Notes: generated by a model from the sequence alone, not told the origin. A stretch of DNA of 64,000 nucleotides from Burkholderiales bacterium (GCA_017307865.1 JAFKGE010000027.1:31379-95378); one strand, 5' to 3'. Positions 27,469 through 37,173 are shown, counted from the first letter of the stretch. Numbers and translations are program-made.

Positions 27469-29301
27469 ATGCAAGCGACGGACACCAAGAACCCGGCCTA
27501 CTACCACAAGGTGGTGGACTGCCAATGGGCCTGCCCGGCCCACACCCCCGTGCCCGAATACCTGCGCCTGATCGCGCAGGGGCGCTATGCCGATTCGTAC
27601 ATGATCAACTGGGTGTCCAACGTGTTTCCGGGCATCCTGGGGCGCACCTGCGACCGCCCCTGCGAGCCGGCCTGCCGGCGCGGGCGGGTGGAAGAGGCCA
27701 ACGCCGCCAAGCCCGAGCCGGTGGCCATCTGCCGCCTCAAGCGCGTGGCCGCCGACCTGAAGGGCGACGTGGCGGCGCGCATGCCGCAGCCGGCGGCGCA
27801 GCCCAACGGCAAGCGCGTGGCCTGCATCGGCGCCGGGCCGGCCTCGCTCACGGTGGCGCGCGACCTGGCGCCGCTGGGCTACGCGGTGACGGTGTTCGAC
27901 GCCGAGGCCAAGGCCGGCGGCTTCATGCACCAGCAAATTCCGCGCTTTCGCCTGCCCGAGAGCGTGATCGACGAGGAGACGGGCTACATCTTCGCCCTCG
28001 GACCGCAGTTCAAGCCCGGCCAGCGCATCGACTCGCTGCGGGCGCTGCTGGACGAGGGCTGGGACGCCGTCTTCGTCGGCAGCGGCGCGCCGCGCGGGCG
28101 CGACCTGGAGCTGCCTGGCCGGCAGGAAGCGGCGGCCCACATCCACATCGGTATCGACTGGCTGGCCTCGGTCTCGTTCGGTCACGTCACCTCGATCGGC
28201 AAGCGCGTCATCGTGCTGGGCGGCGGCAACACGGCGATGGACTGCTGTCGCTCGGCGCGCCGGCTGGGCGGCGAGGACGTCAAGGTCATCGTGCGCAGCG
28301 GCTTCGACGAGATGAAGGCCTCGCCGTGGGAGAAGGAAGACGCGCAGCACGAGGGCATTCCCATCATCAACATGCACGTGCCCAAGGCCTTCGTGCACGA
28401 GGGCGGCCGGCTGACCGGCATGAGCTTCGAGATCGTGCGCGCCGAGCGCGACGCCAAGGGGCGGCGCCAGCTGGTGCCCACGGGCGAGCCCGAGGTGTTC
28501 TTCGAATGCGACGAGGTGCTGATCGCCGTCGGCCAGGAAAACGCCTTTCCATGGATCGAGCGCGACGTCGGCGTCGCCTTTGGCGAATGGGGCATGCCGG
28601 TGGTCGATCCAAGCACGTTCCAGTCGAGCCTGCCGCGGGTGTTCTTCGGCGGCGACGCGGCCTTCGGGCCCAAGAACATCATCACCGCGGTGGCGCACGG
28701 CCACGAGGCCGCGGTGTCGATCGACCGCTATCTCAACGACCGGCCGGTGAGCGAGCGCCCGCCACCCTTCACCAACCTGGTGTCGGAGAAGATGGGCATC
28801 CACGAGTGGGCCTACGACAACGACCCCAGCAACGACCAGCGCTACAAGGTGCCGTGGGCGCAGGCCGAGCAGGCGCTGAGCAGCATCCGGGTCGAGGTGG
28901 AGCTGGGCTTCGACGCGCGCACCGCCTTCAAGGAGGCCTCGCGCTGCCTCAACTGCGACGTGCAGACGGTGTTCAGCGCCAACCTGTGCATCGAGTGCGA
29001 TGCCTGCGTCGACATCTGCCCGATGGACTGCATCACCTTCACCGGCAACGGCGACGAGGCCGAGCTGCGCGGCCGGCTGAGCGCGCCGGCGCTGAACCTG
29101 ACGCAGGACCTGCTGGTGTCGCCGCCGGTGCAGACCGGCCGCGTGATGGTCAAGGACGAGGACGTGTGCCTGCACTGCGGCCTGTGCGCCGAGCGCTGCC
29201 CGACCGGCGCGTGGGACATGCAGCGGTGGTTCCTGTCCATGACCAAGGCGGGCGGTGCCTCGCACACCATCGGCGCCAATGGCAAGGGAGCTCGTCCATG
29301 A
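27469..29301 (+). CDS. korC: 2-oxoacid:NADP oxidoreductase, flavoprotein/Fe-S subunit (KorC-like)
   Basis: 610 residues, GltD-like. The N-terminal Cys set (C18, C22, then C61, C65, C69 in RTCDRPCEPACRRG) binds 4Fe-4S clusters; IGAGPASL (about 120) binds FAD and VLGGGNTAMD binds NADP; two ferredoxin motifs follow, CIECDACVDICP (about 505) and CLHCGLCAERCP (about 566). AAGGAG precedes the ATG. It passes electrons between KorAB and NADP, as in the korABC enzyme known from Azoarcus evansii. Its stop overlaps korA (ATGA). Confidence 0.87.
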   Translation: MQATDTKNPAYYHKVVDCQWACPAHTPVPEYLRLIAQGRYADSYMINWVSNVFPGILGRTCDRPCEPACRRGRVEEANAAKPEPVAICRLKRVAADLKGDVAARMPQPAAQPNGKRVACIGAGPASLTVARDLAPLGYAVTVFDAEAKAGGFMHQQIPRFRLPESVIDEETGYIFALGPQFKPGQRIDSLRALLDEGWDAVFVGSGAPRGRDLELPGRQEAAAHIHIGIDWLASVSFGHVTSIGKRVIVLGGGNTAMDCCRSARRLGGEDVKVIVRSGFDEMKASPWEKEDAQHEGIPIINMHVPKAFVHEGGRLTGMSFEIVRAERDAKGRRQLVPTGEPEVFFECDEVLIAVGQENAFPWIERDVGVAFGEWGMPVVDPSTFQSSLPRVFFGGDAAFGPKNIITAVAHGHEAAVSIDRYLNDRPVSERPPPFTNLVSEKMGIHEWAYDNDPSNDQRYKVPWAQAEQALSSIRVEVELGFDARTAFKEASRCLNCDVQTVFSANLCIECDACVDICPMDCITFTGNGDEAELRGRLSAPALNLTQDLLVSPPVQTGRVMVKDEDVCLHCGLCAERCPTGAWDMQRWFLSMTKAGGASHTIGANGKGARP

Positions 29302-31127
29302 ATCAGATCGCGGCGGTCAACGACTTCGTCATCAAGTTCGCCAACGTCAACGGCTCGGGCTCGGCCAGCGCCAACGAGCTGTTCGCCAAGGCCATCCTGC
29401 GCATGGGCGTGCCGGTCAGCCCGCGCAACATCTTTCCCAGCAACATCCAGGGCCTGCCCACCTGGTACGAGGTGCGCGTCAGCGCCAAGGGCTACCTGGG
29501 CCGGCGTGGCGGCATCGACATGATGGTGGCCATGAACCCGCAGACCTGGGCCGCCGACGTGGAGGAGATCGAGCCCGGCGGCTACCTGCTGTACGACAGC
29601 ACGCGCGTGCGTCCGCGCGAGGAGCTGCGCGACGACATCGGCGTCATCGGCATTCCGCTCACCGAGATCTGCAACGCCGTCTACAGCGACCCGCGCCAGC
29701 GCCAGCTGTTCAAGAACATCATGGCGCTGGGCGCGCTGTCGATGCTGCTGGACATCGACGCCGCCGTGATCGAGCAGCTGCTGGGCGAGCAGTTCAAGGG
29801 CAAGGACAAGCTGGTGGCCGCCAACGTGCAGGCGCTGAACCTGGGGCGCGACTTCACGCGCGAAAACCTGGCGCACCCGCTGCCCATTCGCGTCGAGCGC
29901 TCGCACCGCGTGGGCCAGCGCATCTTCATCGACGGCAACACCGCCGCCGGCCTGGGCGCGGTCTATGGCGGCGCCACGGTGTGCGCCTGGTACCCGATCA
30001 CGCCCTCGACCTCGGTGGCCGAGGCCTTCATGAGCTACTGCGCCAAGTTCCGCGTCGACGACGAGGGGCGCCACAAGTACGCCATCGTGCAGGCCGAGGA
30101 CGAGCTGGCCTCCATCGGCATGGTGGTGGGCGCGGGCTGGAACGGCGCGCGCGCCTTTACCGCCACCTCGGGGCCGGGCATCTCGCTGATGACCGAGTTC
30201 ATCGGCCTGGCCTACTTCGCCGAAATTCCGGTCACCCTCATCAACGTGCAGCGCGGCGGGCCGTCCACCGGCATGCCCACGCGCACCCAGCAGGCCGACC
30301 TGCTGGCCTGCGCCTATGCCTCGCACGGCGACACCAAGCACGTGCTGCTGTTCCCCGAAGACCCCAGGGAGTGCTTCGAGCTCACCGCCACCGCGCTCGA
30401 TTTGGCCGACCGCCTGCAGACGCCGGTGTTCGTCATGACCGACCTCGACATCGGCATGAACCAGCGCCTGTGCGAGCCGCTGGCCTGGGACGACGCGCGC
30501 CAGTTCGACCGCGGCAAGGTGATGACGGCCGAAGACCTGGAGACGCACGACTTCGGCCGCTACAAGGACGTGGACGGCGACGGCATTCCCTGGCGCACGC
30601 TGCCGGGCACGCACCCCACGCGCGGCAGCTTCTTCACGCGCGGCACCACGCGCGACCCCTACGCGCGCTACTCCGAGCGCGGGCCCGACTACGTCTACAA
30701 CGTCGAGCGTCTGCTCAAAAAATTCGCCACCGCCGCCACCCTGGTGCCGCCGCCGCAGCCGCGGCCGGCGGCCAAGCGCACGCGGCTGGGCGTGATCTTC
30801 TTCGGCTCCACCAGCCCGGCCATGCACGAGGCGCTGGACGAACTGGGCAGCCAGGGCATCCACCTCAACGCGCTGCGGCTGCGCGCCTTTCCGTTCTCGC
30901 CCAGCGTGCGCGAGTTCATCGACGCGCACGAAACGGTGTTCGTGGTCGAGCAAAACCGCGACGCGCAGCTGCGCTCCATGCTGATCAACGAGCTGGAAAT
31001 CCCGCCCGCCAAACTGCAGCGCGTGTTGCACTTCGACGGCACGCCGATCACCGCGCGCTTCATCACCCAATACATCACCGACCACGTGCACGAGGCGGTC
31101 GTGGCACCGCAGGAGATCAAGTCATGA
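29298..31127 (+). CDS. korA: 2-oxoacid:acceptor oxidoreductase, fused gamma-alpha subunit (KorA)
   Basis: 609 residues. Residues 1-190 are the gamma domain (NGSGSASANELFAKAILRMGV), and the alpha domain follows with CAWYPITPSTSVAEAF and SIGMVVGAGWNGARAFTATSGPGISLM. It oxidises a 2-oxoacid with CoA together with KorB; 2-oxoglutarate is the likely substrate from family resemblance. Coupled to both neighbours by four-base overlaps. No oxygen-protection domain is visible. Confidence 0.9.
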   Translation: MNQIAAVNDFVIKFANVNGSGSASANELFAKAILRMGVPVSPRNIFPSNIQGLPTWYEVRVSAKGYLGRRGGIDMMVAMNPQTWAADVEEIEPGGYLLYDSTRVRPREELRDDIGVIGIPLTEICNAVYSDPRQRQLFKNIMALGALSMLLDIDAAVIEQLLGEQFKGKDKLVAANVQALNLGRDFTRENLAHPLPIRVERSHRVGQRIFIDGNTAAGLGAVYGGATVCAWYPITPSTSVAEAFMSYCAKFRVDDEGRHKYAIVQAEDELASIGMVVGAGWNGARAFTATSGPGISLMTEFIGLAYFAEIPVTLINVQRGGPSTGMPTRTQQADLLACAYASHGDTKHVLLFPEDPRECFELTATALDLADRLQTPVFVMTDLDIGMNQRLCEPLAWDDARQFDRGKVMTAEDLETHDFGRYKDVDGDGIPWRTLPGTHPTRGSFFTRGTTRDPYARYSERGPDYVYNVERLLKKFATAATLVPPPQPRPAAKRTRLGVIFFGSTSPAMHEALDELGSQGIHLNALRLRAFPFSPSVREFIDAHETVFVVEQNRDAQLRSMLINELEIPPAKLQRVLHFDGTPITARFITQYITDHVHEAVVAPQEIKS

Positions 31128-32179
31128 CCTACATCGCCAAGCCGCGCCTGCACCACCCCACGCTCACGCCCAACAAGGTGGGCTACACCCGGCGCGACTA
31201 CGAGGGCAAGGTGTCCACCCTGTGCGCCGGCTGCGGGCACGACTCGATCTCGGCGGCCGTCGTGCAGGCCTGCTGGGAGCTGGACATCGAGCCGCACCGC
31301 GTGGCCAAGCTGTCGGGCATCGGCTGTTCGTCGAAGACGCCCGATTATTTTTTGGGCGCCAGCCACGGCTTCAACTCGGTGCACGGGCGCATGCCCAGCG
31401 TGGCCACCGGCGCCAACCTCGCCAACCGCGACCTGCTGTACCTGGGTGTGTCGGGCGACGGCGACTCGGCCTCCATCGGCCTGGGCCAGTTCGCGCACGC
31501 CATGCGGCGCAACGTCAACATGGTCTACATCGTCGAGAACAACGGCGTCTACGGCCTGACCAAGGGCCAGTTCTCGGCCACCGCCGACAAGGGCAGCAAG
31601 AGCAAGAAGGGCGTGGTCAACCAGGACAGCCCGGTCGACCTGGTCGGCCTGGCGATGCAACTGGGCGCCAGCTTCGTCGCGCGCAGCTTCTCGGGCGACA
31701 AGGCGCAGCTGGTGCCGCTCATCAAGGCCGCCATGGGCCACGGCGGCGCCGCCTTCATCGACGTCATCAGCCCCTGCGTGACCTTCAACAACCACGCCGG
31801 CAGCACGCGCAGCTACGACTGGGTGCGCGAGCACAACGAGGCCGTCAGCCGCATCGACCTGATCCTGGGCCGCCAGGAAATCACCGTGGACTACGCGCCC
31901 GGCGAGGTGATCGACGTCGAGCAGCACGACGGCACCACGCTGCGCCTGAAAAAGCTGCACCCCGACTACGACCCCACCGATCGCGTGGCGGCGATGGCCT
32001 ACATGCAGGGCCACGCCGCCCAGGGCGAGCTGGTCACGGGCCTGCTGTACCTGGAGGCCGAGGCGGGCGACCTGCACGCCGCCCAGCACACCAGCGCGCG
32101 GCCGCTCAACAGCCTGGGCACGGCCGATCTGTGCCCGGGCGCGGCGGCGCTCGAGCGGCTGAACGCGAGCTGGCGCTGA
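31124..32179 (+). CDS. korB: 2-oxoacid:acceptor oxidoreductase, TPP-binding beta subunit (KorB)
   Basis: 351 residues. LCAGCGHDSISAAVV with the first cluster Cys pair, IGCSSKTPDYFLG, and the thiamine diphosphate site GVSGDGDSASIGLGQFAHAM...VENNGVYGLTKGQ are all KorB features. Starts within the korA stop. The final ~25 residues are unremarkable. It completes a three-gene enzyme that can feed low-potential electrons or run 2-oxoglutarate oxidation with NADP. Confidence 0.92.
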   Translation: MTYIAKPRLHHPTLTPNKVGYTRRDYEGKVSTLCAGCGHDSISAAVVQACWELDIEPHRVAKLSGIGCSSKTPDYFLGASHGFNSVHGRMPSVATGANLANRDLLYLGVSGDGDSASIGLGQFAHAMRRNVNMVYIVENNGVYGLTKGQFSATADKGSKSKKGVVNQDSPVDLVGLAMQLGASFVARSFSGDKAQLVPLIKAAMGHGGAAFIDVISPCVTFNNHAGSTRSYDWVREHNEAVSRIDLILGRQEITVDYAPGEVIDVEQHDGTTLRLKKLHPDYDPTDRVAAMAYMQGHAAQGELVTGLLYLEAEAGDLHAAQHTSARPLNSLGTADLCPGAAALERLNASWR

Positions 32180-32218
32180 AGCCTGGCCCGTCGGATCGAA
32201 ACGGCGACAAATTCTGAC

Positions 32219-32248
32219 TTGACAATGTTTGCATAGGCAAACAATAAT
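32219..32248 (+). promoter_or_regulatory. marR-efflux promoter with embedded operator
   Basis: TTGACA (-35) at 32219-32224 and AATAAT (-10) at 32243-32248, 18 bases apart. Between and into the -10 lies a perfect dyad TGTTTGC-ATAG-GCAAACA (32226-32243). A MarR dimer bound here would block RNA polymerase, so the operon should be autorepressed and derepressed by a ligand. Confidence 0.72.
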
Positions 32249-32285
32249 CGCGGCCGCTCGATTCAGCCGAGGTCGAGCCGCCGCC

Positions 32286-32789
32286 ATGTCGCCCCAGCCC
32301 GCCCCGCCTGCCCAGCCGCCGCGCTACTACGTGGCCGAGCACGCGCGCGCCGAAAGCGGGCTGATCTATATGCTTCGTCGCGCCCAGCTGGCGCTGGCGC
32401 AGCGCGTCAACGAGCAGATCGACCCGGGCTGCTCCACGCTGCCGCAGTGGCTGCCGCTGCACAAGGTGCACGCGGGCCATGCCGACACCGTGGCCGAGCT
32501 GGCGCGCGTGTGCACGGTCGACGCCGGCTCGATGACGCGCCTGCTCGACCGGCTGGAGAAAAAGGGCCTGTGCCGGCGTGTGCGCAGCCAGAGCGACCGC
32601 CGCGTGGTGCACATCCGGCTGACCCTGGCCGGCGCGGCCGTGGCCGAGCGCGTGCCGCGCATCCTGTGCGAGGTGTACAACGAGGCTCTGGCCGGCTTCA
32701 CGCCGCAGGAATGGGCGCAGTTTCAGGCCCTGTTGGCTCGCCTCACCGAGGCCGCCCAGGCCCTGTCGGTCCACAAGGACGCATCATGA
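32286..32789 (+). CDS. MarR-family repressor
   Basis: 167 residues. The winged helix region reads TVAELARVCTVDAGSMTRLLDRLEKKGLCRRVRSQSDRRVVHIRLT, with the DRR wing typical of MarR. It is the first gene of a marR-nodT-emrA-emrB operon, downstream of a promoter that contains a dyad operator. It should sense a phenolic or hydrophobic drug-like ligand; this is family knowledge. The stop overlaps the next start (ATGA). Confidence 0.9.
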   Translation: MSPQPAPPAQPPRYYVAEHARAESGLIYMLRRAQLALAQRVNEQIDPGCSTLPQWLPLHKVHAGHADTVAELARVCTVDAGSMTRLLDRLEKKGLCRRVRSQSDRRVVHIRLTLAGAAVAERVPRILCEVYNEALAGFTPQEWAQFQALLARLTEAAQALSVHKDAS

Positions 32790-34249
32790 CTTCTCATCGC
32801 ACTGGCATGCTGGCCGCGGCGCTGGCGGCAGCCCTGTTGACGGCGTGCGCCGACCCGAGCGGCATCGCGCCCAGCGCCACCTTGCGTGACGCCGCCGCGC
32901 TGGGCCTGCCGACCACGGCGGCCAACACCGACACTGCCTTGGCCCCGGCCACCGACTGGTGGACGCAGCTGGGCGACCCTCAGCTCGACCGCCTGGTGGC
33001 CCAGGCGCTGCAGGACAACCCCAACCTGCGCGTGGCCAGCGCCCGCGTGGCCAAGGCCGACAGCGCCATCGCCGTGGTGCAGGCGGCCGACGGCCCGCAG
33101 GTCAACGGCACGCTGGGCCTCAACCGCCAGCGCTTTTCGGAAAACTACATCTACCCGCCGCCGCTGGGCGGCTCGGTGCAAAGCCTGGGCAACCTGCAGG
33201 CCCAGGGCAGCTGGGCGCTGGACTTTTTCGGCCGCAACGCCGGCCAGCTGCAGGCCGCCATCGGCCAGGCGCGCGCCGCGCAGGCCGAGCACGATGCCGC
33301 GCGCGTGCTGCTGGCCGCCAACGTGGTGCGCACCTACGTGCAGTGGGCGCGCCTGCAGGACCAGCACGCGCTGGCCGAGCGCGCCCTGGCCCAACAGCAG
33401 CAGATGCTGCAGCTGGCGCGCGAGCGCACCCGCGCCGGGCTGGACAACGAGCTGGCGGTGCGCCAGAACGAAAGCAGCCGTGCCGACACGCGCACCCAGG
33501 TGGCCGCGCTGGAGCAGCAGCAGCAGGCCACCGGCCACGCGCTGGCGGCCCTGCTGGGCCAGCCGCGCCTGCCCGCCGGGCTGCAGGCGCCGCGCCTGGC
33601 GCAGCTGAAGGCGCTGGCCGTGCCGCACCAGCTCAGTGCCGACTGGCTGGGCCGGCGCGCCGACATCGCCGCCGCGCGCTGGCGCGTGCAGGCCGCGCAG
33701 GGCCAGGTGCAGGCCGCGCGTGCGCAGTTCTATCCCAACATCAACCTGGCCGGCTTCATCGGCCTGCAAAGCCTGGGCTTCGGCAAGCTGCTGCGCTCGG
33801 GCAGCGCCGAGTGGGGCGTCGGCCCGGCGCTCAGCCTGCCGATCTTCGAGGGCGGGCGCCTGCGCGGCAACCTGCGCGGCCAAGTGGCCGACGAGGACGC
33901 CGCCATCGAAAGCTACAACGCCACCGTGATCGACGCCATGCGCGACGTGGCCGACCAGTCGCTGGCCGTGCAGGCCGTGGCGCGCCAGCAGGGCGAGCAG
34001 GCGCCCGCGCTGCAGGCAGCCGAGGCGGCGTGGACCATCGCGCGCCAGCGCTACGGCGCCGGCCTGGCCACGTACTTGAACGTGCTGGTGGCCGAAAACG
34101 CCGTGCTGGCGCAGCGCCGCCAGGCGGTCGACTTGAGCGCGCAGGCGCTGCTGGCGCAGGTGGGCCTGGCGCAGGCCATGGGCGGCGGCTGGCAGCCGGC
34201 CGCGCAGGCCCCCGAGGCCCAGGCATCCACAGCGGCCAGCAGCCACTGA
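32786..34249 (+). CDS. Outer-membrane efflux lipoprotein, NodT family
   Basis: 487 residues. Lipoprotein signal MTSHRTGMLAAALAAALLTAC (lipobox LLTAC), then DWWTQLGDPQLDRLVAQALQDNPNLRVASARV, the NodT/OprM opening, and RRADIAAARWRVQAAQGQVQAARAQFYPNI in the middle, then two coiled-coil halves. It forms the outer-membrane exit of the EmrAB-type pump encoded next. Placement before emrA is typical of Burkholderiales operons. Confidence 0.92.
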   Translation: MTSHRTGMLAAALAAALLTACADPSGIAPSATLRDAAALGLPTTAANTDTALAPATDWWTQLGDPQLDRLVAQALQDNPNLRVASARVAKADSAIAVVQAADGPQVNGTLGLNRQRFSENYIYPPPLGGSVQSLGNLQAQGSWALDFFGRNAGQLQAAIGQARAAQAEHDAARVLLAANVVRTYVQWARLQDQHALAERALAQQQQMLQLARERTRAGLDNELAVRQNESSRADTRTQVAALEQQQQATGHALAALLGQPRLPAGLQAPRLAQLKALAVPHQLSADWLGRRADIAAARWRVQAAQGQVQAARAQFYPNINLAGFIGLQSLGFGKLLRSGSAEWGVGPALSLPIFEGGRLRGNLRGQVADEDAAIESYNATVIDAMRDVADQSLAVQAVARQQGEQAPALQAAEAAWTIARQRYGAGLATYLNVLVAENAVLAQRRQAVDLSAQALLAQVGLAQAMGGGWQPAAQAPEAQASTAASSH

Positions 34250-34266
34250 ACCAAAGGGAAGATTCG

Positions 34267-35541
34267 ATGTCAGAACCCACGCAAGCCGGCGCCCCATCAG
34301 CGCCGAGCGCTCCTGAAAACAAAGCAATCCCGGCCGACGAGGAGGGCGGCGGCAACGGCCGGCGCAAGCGCGTGCTGCTGGGCCTGACGGCCGTGGTGCT
34401 GCTGTGCGGCCTGGCCTGGGGCGTGTACGACTGGCTGGTGCTGGCGCACTACGAGGACACCGACAACGCCTATGTGCAGGGCAACGTGGTGCAGATCACG
34501 CCGCAGATCGGCGGCACGGTGACGGCCATCTACGCCGACGAAACCGACCGCGTGCAGGCCGGCGCGCCACTGGTCAAGCTGGACGGCGCCGACGCCGAGC
34601 TGGCGCTGGCGCAGGCCGAGGCCGCGCTGGGCCAGACCGTGCGCCAGGTGCGCACGCTGTACGCCAACAACAGCGCGCTGGACGCCCAGGTGCGCCTGCG
34701 CGAGGCCGACGTGGCCAAGGCGCGCACCCAGCTGGCCACCGCCGAGCAGGACCTGGCGCGGCGCCAGGGCCTGGCTGGTGGCGGCGCGGTGTCGGGCGAG
34801 GAGCTGGCCCATGCGCGCGCCCAGGTCACCGCCGCCCAGAGCATGCTGAAAGCGGCGCAGGCCGGCGTCAGCGCGGCGCAGGAGCAGCTGGCCAGCAACC
34901 AGGCGTTGACCGACGGCACGCCGGTGGCGCAGCACCCCAGCGTGCTGGCGGCGGCCGCCAAGCTGCGCGAGGCCTGGCTGGCCGCGCACCGCACCGTGCT
35001 GCCGGCGCCGGTGTCGGGCTACGTCGGCAAGCGCACCGTGCAGCTGGGCCAGCGCGTGGCCGCCGGCACGCCGCTGCTGACCGTGGTGCCGCTGGAGCAG
35101 GTGTGGGTGGACGCCAACTTCAAGGAAAACCAGCTGCGCCGCATCCACATCGGGCAGCCGGTGCGCCTGACGGCCGATGCCTACGGCAGCAAGGTCGAGT
35201 TCGACGGCACCATCAGCGGCCTGGGCGTGTCCACCGGCGCGGCCTCGGCCCTGCTGCCGGCGCAAAACGCCACCGGCAACTGGATCAAGGTGGTGCAGCG
35301 CGTGCCGGTGCGCATCGCGCTCCAGCCCGAGCAGCTCAAGACGCACCCGCTGCGCGTGGGCCTGTCGATGCTGGCGCGCGTGGACGTGAGCGACCAGAGC
35401 GGCCCCGAGCTGACCGACGCCACGCGCGCCGAGCCGCGGGCCAAGACGGCGGTGTTCGCCGACGCGGGCCAGGGCGCCGAGCAGCGCGTGCAGCAGATCA
35501 TCGCGCGCAACCTCGGCCGCGCGGCGGCCAAGGGTTCTTGA
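34267..35541 (+). CDS. emrA: EmrA-type membrane fusion protein
   Basis: 424 residues. One N-terminal membrane helix (RKRVLLGLTAVVLLCGLAWGVYDWLV), then TDNAYVQGNVVQITPQIGGTVTAIYADETDRVQAG (biotinyl-lipoyl half), coiled coil, and VLPAPVSGYVGKRTVQLGQRVAAGTPLLTVVPLEQVWVDANFKE, the EmrA hallmark. It bridges the MFS pump and the NodT channel. The C-terminal EQRVQQIIARNLGR extension is unremarkable. Confidence 0.94.
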   Translation: MSEPTQAGAPSAPSAPENKAIPADEEGGGNGRRKRVLLGLTAVVLLCGLAWGVYDWLVLAHYEDTDNAYVQGNVVQITPQIGGTVTAIYADETDRVQAGAPLVKLDGADAELALAQAEAALGQTVRQVRTLYANNSALDAQVRLREADVAKARTQLATAEQDLARRQGLAGGGAVSGEELAHARAQVTAAQSMLKAAQAGVSAAQEQLASNQALTDGTPVAQHPSVLAAAAKLREAWLAAHRTVLPAPVSGYVGKRTVQLGQRVAAGTPLLTVVPLEQVWVDANFKENQLRRIHIGQPVRLTADAYGSKVEFDGTISGLGVSTGAASALLPAQNATGNWIKVVQRVPVRIALQPEQLKTHPLRVGLSMLARVDVSDQSGPELTDATRAEPRAKTAVFADAGQGAEQRVQQIIARNLGRAAAKGS

Positions 35542-35542
35542 T

Positions 35543-35595
35543 GAAATCGGCCGCTGGCGCCCGCCAGTCAAGCGCTACCAGCTATAAAAACAATA
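35543..35595 (-). repeat. Interspersed repeat A, copy 2
   Basis: Family A in reverse orientation, beginning two bases after the emrA stop and filling most of the 79-base gap to emrB. In its own direction it reads ..TATAGCTGGTAGCGCTT.. then GGGCGCCAG and GATTTC. Confidence 0.75.
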
Positions 35596-35620
35596 TCAAC
35601 CTGCCCGTCGGGCCCGTCGC

Positions 35621-37171
35621 ATGAGCGCCGCTCACGTCACGCATCCGCCCTTGCAGGGCAGCGCCCGCGTGCTGGGCACGCTGGCGCTGTCGGCCGCCAC
35701 GTTCATGAACGTGCTGGACTCGTCCATCGCCAACGTCTCGCTGCCGGCCATCGCGGGCGACCTGGGCGTGAGTCCGGTGCAAGGCACCTGGGTCATCACC
35801 AGTTTTGCCGTGGCCAACGCCATTGCCGTGCCGCTCACCGGCTGGCTGACGCAGCGCATGGGGCAGGTGCGCCTGTTCATGGCCAGCGTGCTCTTGTTCG
35901 TGCTCACGTCCTGGCTGTGCGGCATGGCGCCCAACATGACCATGCTGATCGTGTTTCGCGTGCTGCAGGGCTTCGTGGCGGGGCCGATGATTCCGCTGTC
36001 GCAGACCCTGCTGCTGTCCAGCTACCCGCCGCGCCAGGCCGGGCTGGCGCTGGCCATGTGGTCCATCACCACGCTGGTGGCGCCGGTCATGGGGCCGCTC
36101 CTGGGCGGCTGGATCACCGACAACATCAGCTGGCCCTGGATCTTCTACATCAACGTGCCGATCGGCCTGGTGGCGGCCGCCGTCACCTGGGCGATCTACC
36201 GCCAGCGCGAAACCCCCACGCTGCGCCTGCCGATCGACTACGTCGGCCTGGCGCTGCTGGTGCTGTGGGTGGGCGCGCTGCAGCTGATGCTGGACAAGGG
36301 CAAGGAGCTGGACTGGTTCGCCTCGCCGCAGATCGTCGCCTATGCCGTGGCGGCCGTGGTGGGCTTCGCGTTCTTCCTGGCCTGGGAGCTGACCGAGAAG
36401 CACCCGGTGGTCGATCTGTCGCTGTTTCGCGGCCGCAACTTCTGGTCGGGCGCGCTGACCACCGCCGTGGGCTACGGCGTGTTCATCGGCAACGTGGTGC
36501 TGCTGCCGCTGTGGCTGCAGCAGTACATGGGCTACACCGCCACCCAGGCCGGCATGGTGCTGGCGCCGGTGGGGCTGATGGCCATCGTGCTGTCGCCGGT
36601 GGTGGGCGTGACCATGCACCGGGTCGACCCGCGCCTTTACGTGACGGCCTCGTTCGTGGTGTTTTTCGGGGTGTTCTGGCTGCGCTCGCTGTTCACGGTG
36701 GAGACCGATTTCGTCACCATCATGATCCCGACCCTGATCCAGGGCATCGGCATGGCGGGCTTCTTCATTCCGCTGGTCACCATCACGCTGTCGGGCCTGC
36801 ACCCCTCGCGCATTCCGGCGGCGGCGGGGCTGTCCAACTTCACGCGCATCACGGCCGGGGCGTTCGGCGTGTCGATCGCCACCACGGCCTGGGAAGACCG
36901 CGCCACCCTGCACCACGCGCAGCTGGCCGAGAGCATCAACAACGGCCGCCCGGTGGTCGAGCAGACCCTGCACCAGATGCAGGCCCTGGGCCTGGGCCAC
37001 CAGCAGTCGCTGGGCCTGATCGACCGGCTGCTGACGCAGCAGGCCTTCATGATCTCCACGCAGGAAATCTTCTACCTGTCGGCGCTGCTGTTCCTGGCGC
37101 TGATCCCGCTGGTGTGGATCACGCGCCGCGTGCGCGGCAGCGCCACGGCCGAGGCCGGCGGCGCGCATTGA
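35621..37171 (+). CDS. emrB: EmrB/QacA-type 14-helix MFS drug exporter
   Basis: 516 residues, DHA2 family. TFMNVLDSSIANVSLPAIAGDLGVSP (motif D1), GTWVITSFAVANAIAVPLTGWLTQRMG (motif A) and ARQAGLALAMWSITTLVAPVMGPLLGG (motif C) show the proton antiport drug pump. The gap after emrA holds a repeat copy; the ribosome site is weak. Stop at 37171, followed immediately by repeat B1. Confidence 0.95.
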   Translation: MSAAHVTHPPLQGSARVLGTLALSAATFMNVLDSSIANVSLPAIAGDLGVSPVQGTWVITSFAVANAIAVPLTGWLTQRMGQVRLFMASVLLFVLTSWLCGMAPNMTMLIVFRVLQGFVAGPMIPLSQTLLLSSYPPRQAGLALAMWSITTLVAPVMGPLLGGWITDNISWPWIFYINVPIGLVAAAVTWAIYRQRETPTLRLPIDYVGLALLVLWVGALQLMLDKGKELDWFASPQIVAYAVAAVVGFAFFLAWELTEKHPVVDLSLFRGRNFWSGALTTAVGYGVFIGNVVLLPLWLQQYMGYTATQAGMVLAPVGLMAIVLSPVVGVTMHRVDPRLYVTASFVVFFGVFWLRSLFTVETDFVTIMIPTLIQGIGMAGFFIPLVTITLSGLHPSRIPAAAGLSNFTRITAGAFGVSIATTAWEDRATLHHAQLAESINNGRPVVEQTLHQMQALGLGHQQSLGLIDRLLTQQAFMISTQEIFYLSALLFLALIPLVWITRRVRGSATAEAGGAH

Positions 37172-37173
37172 AG

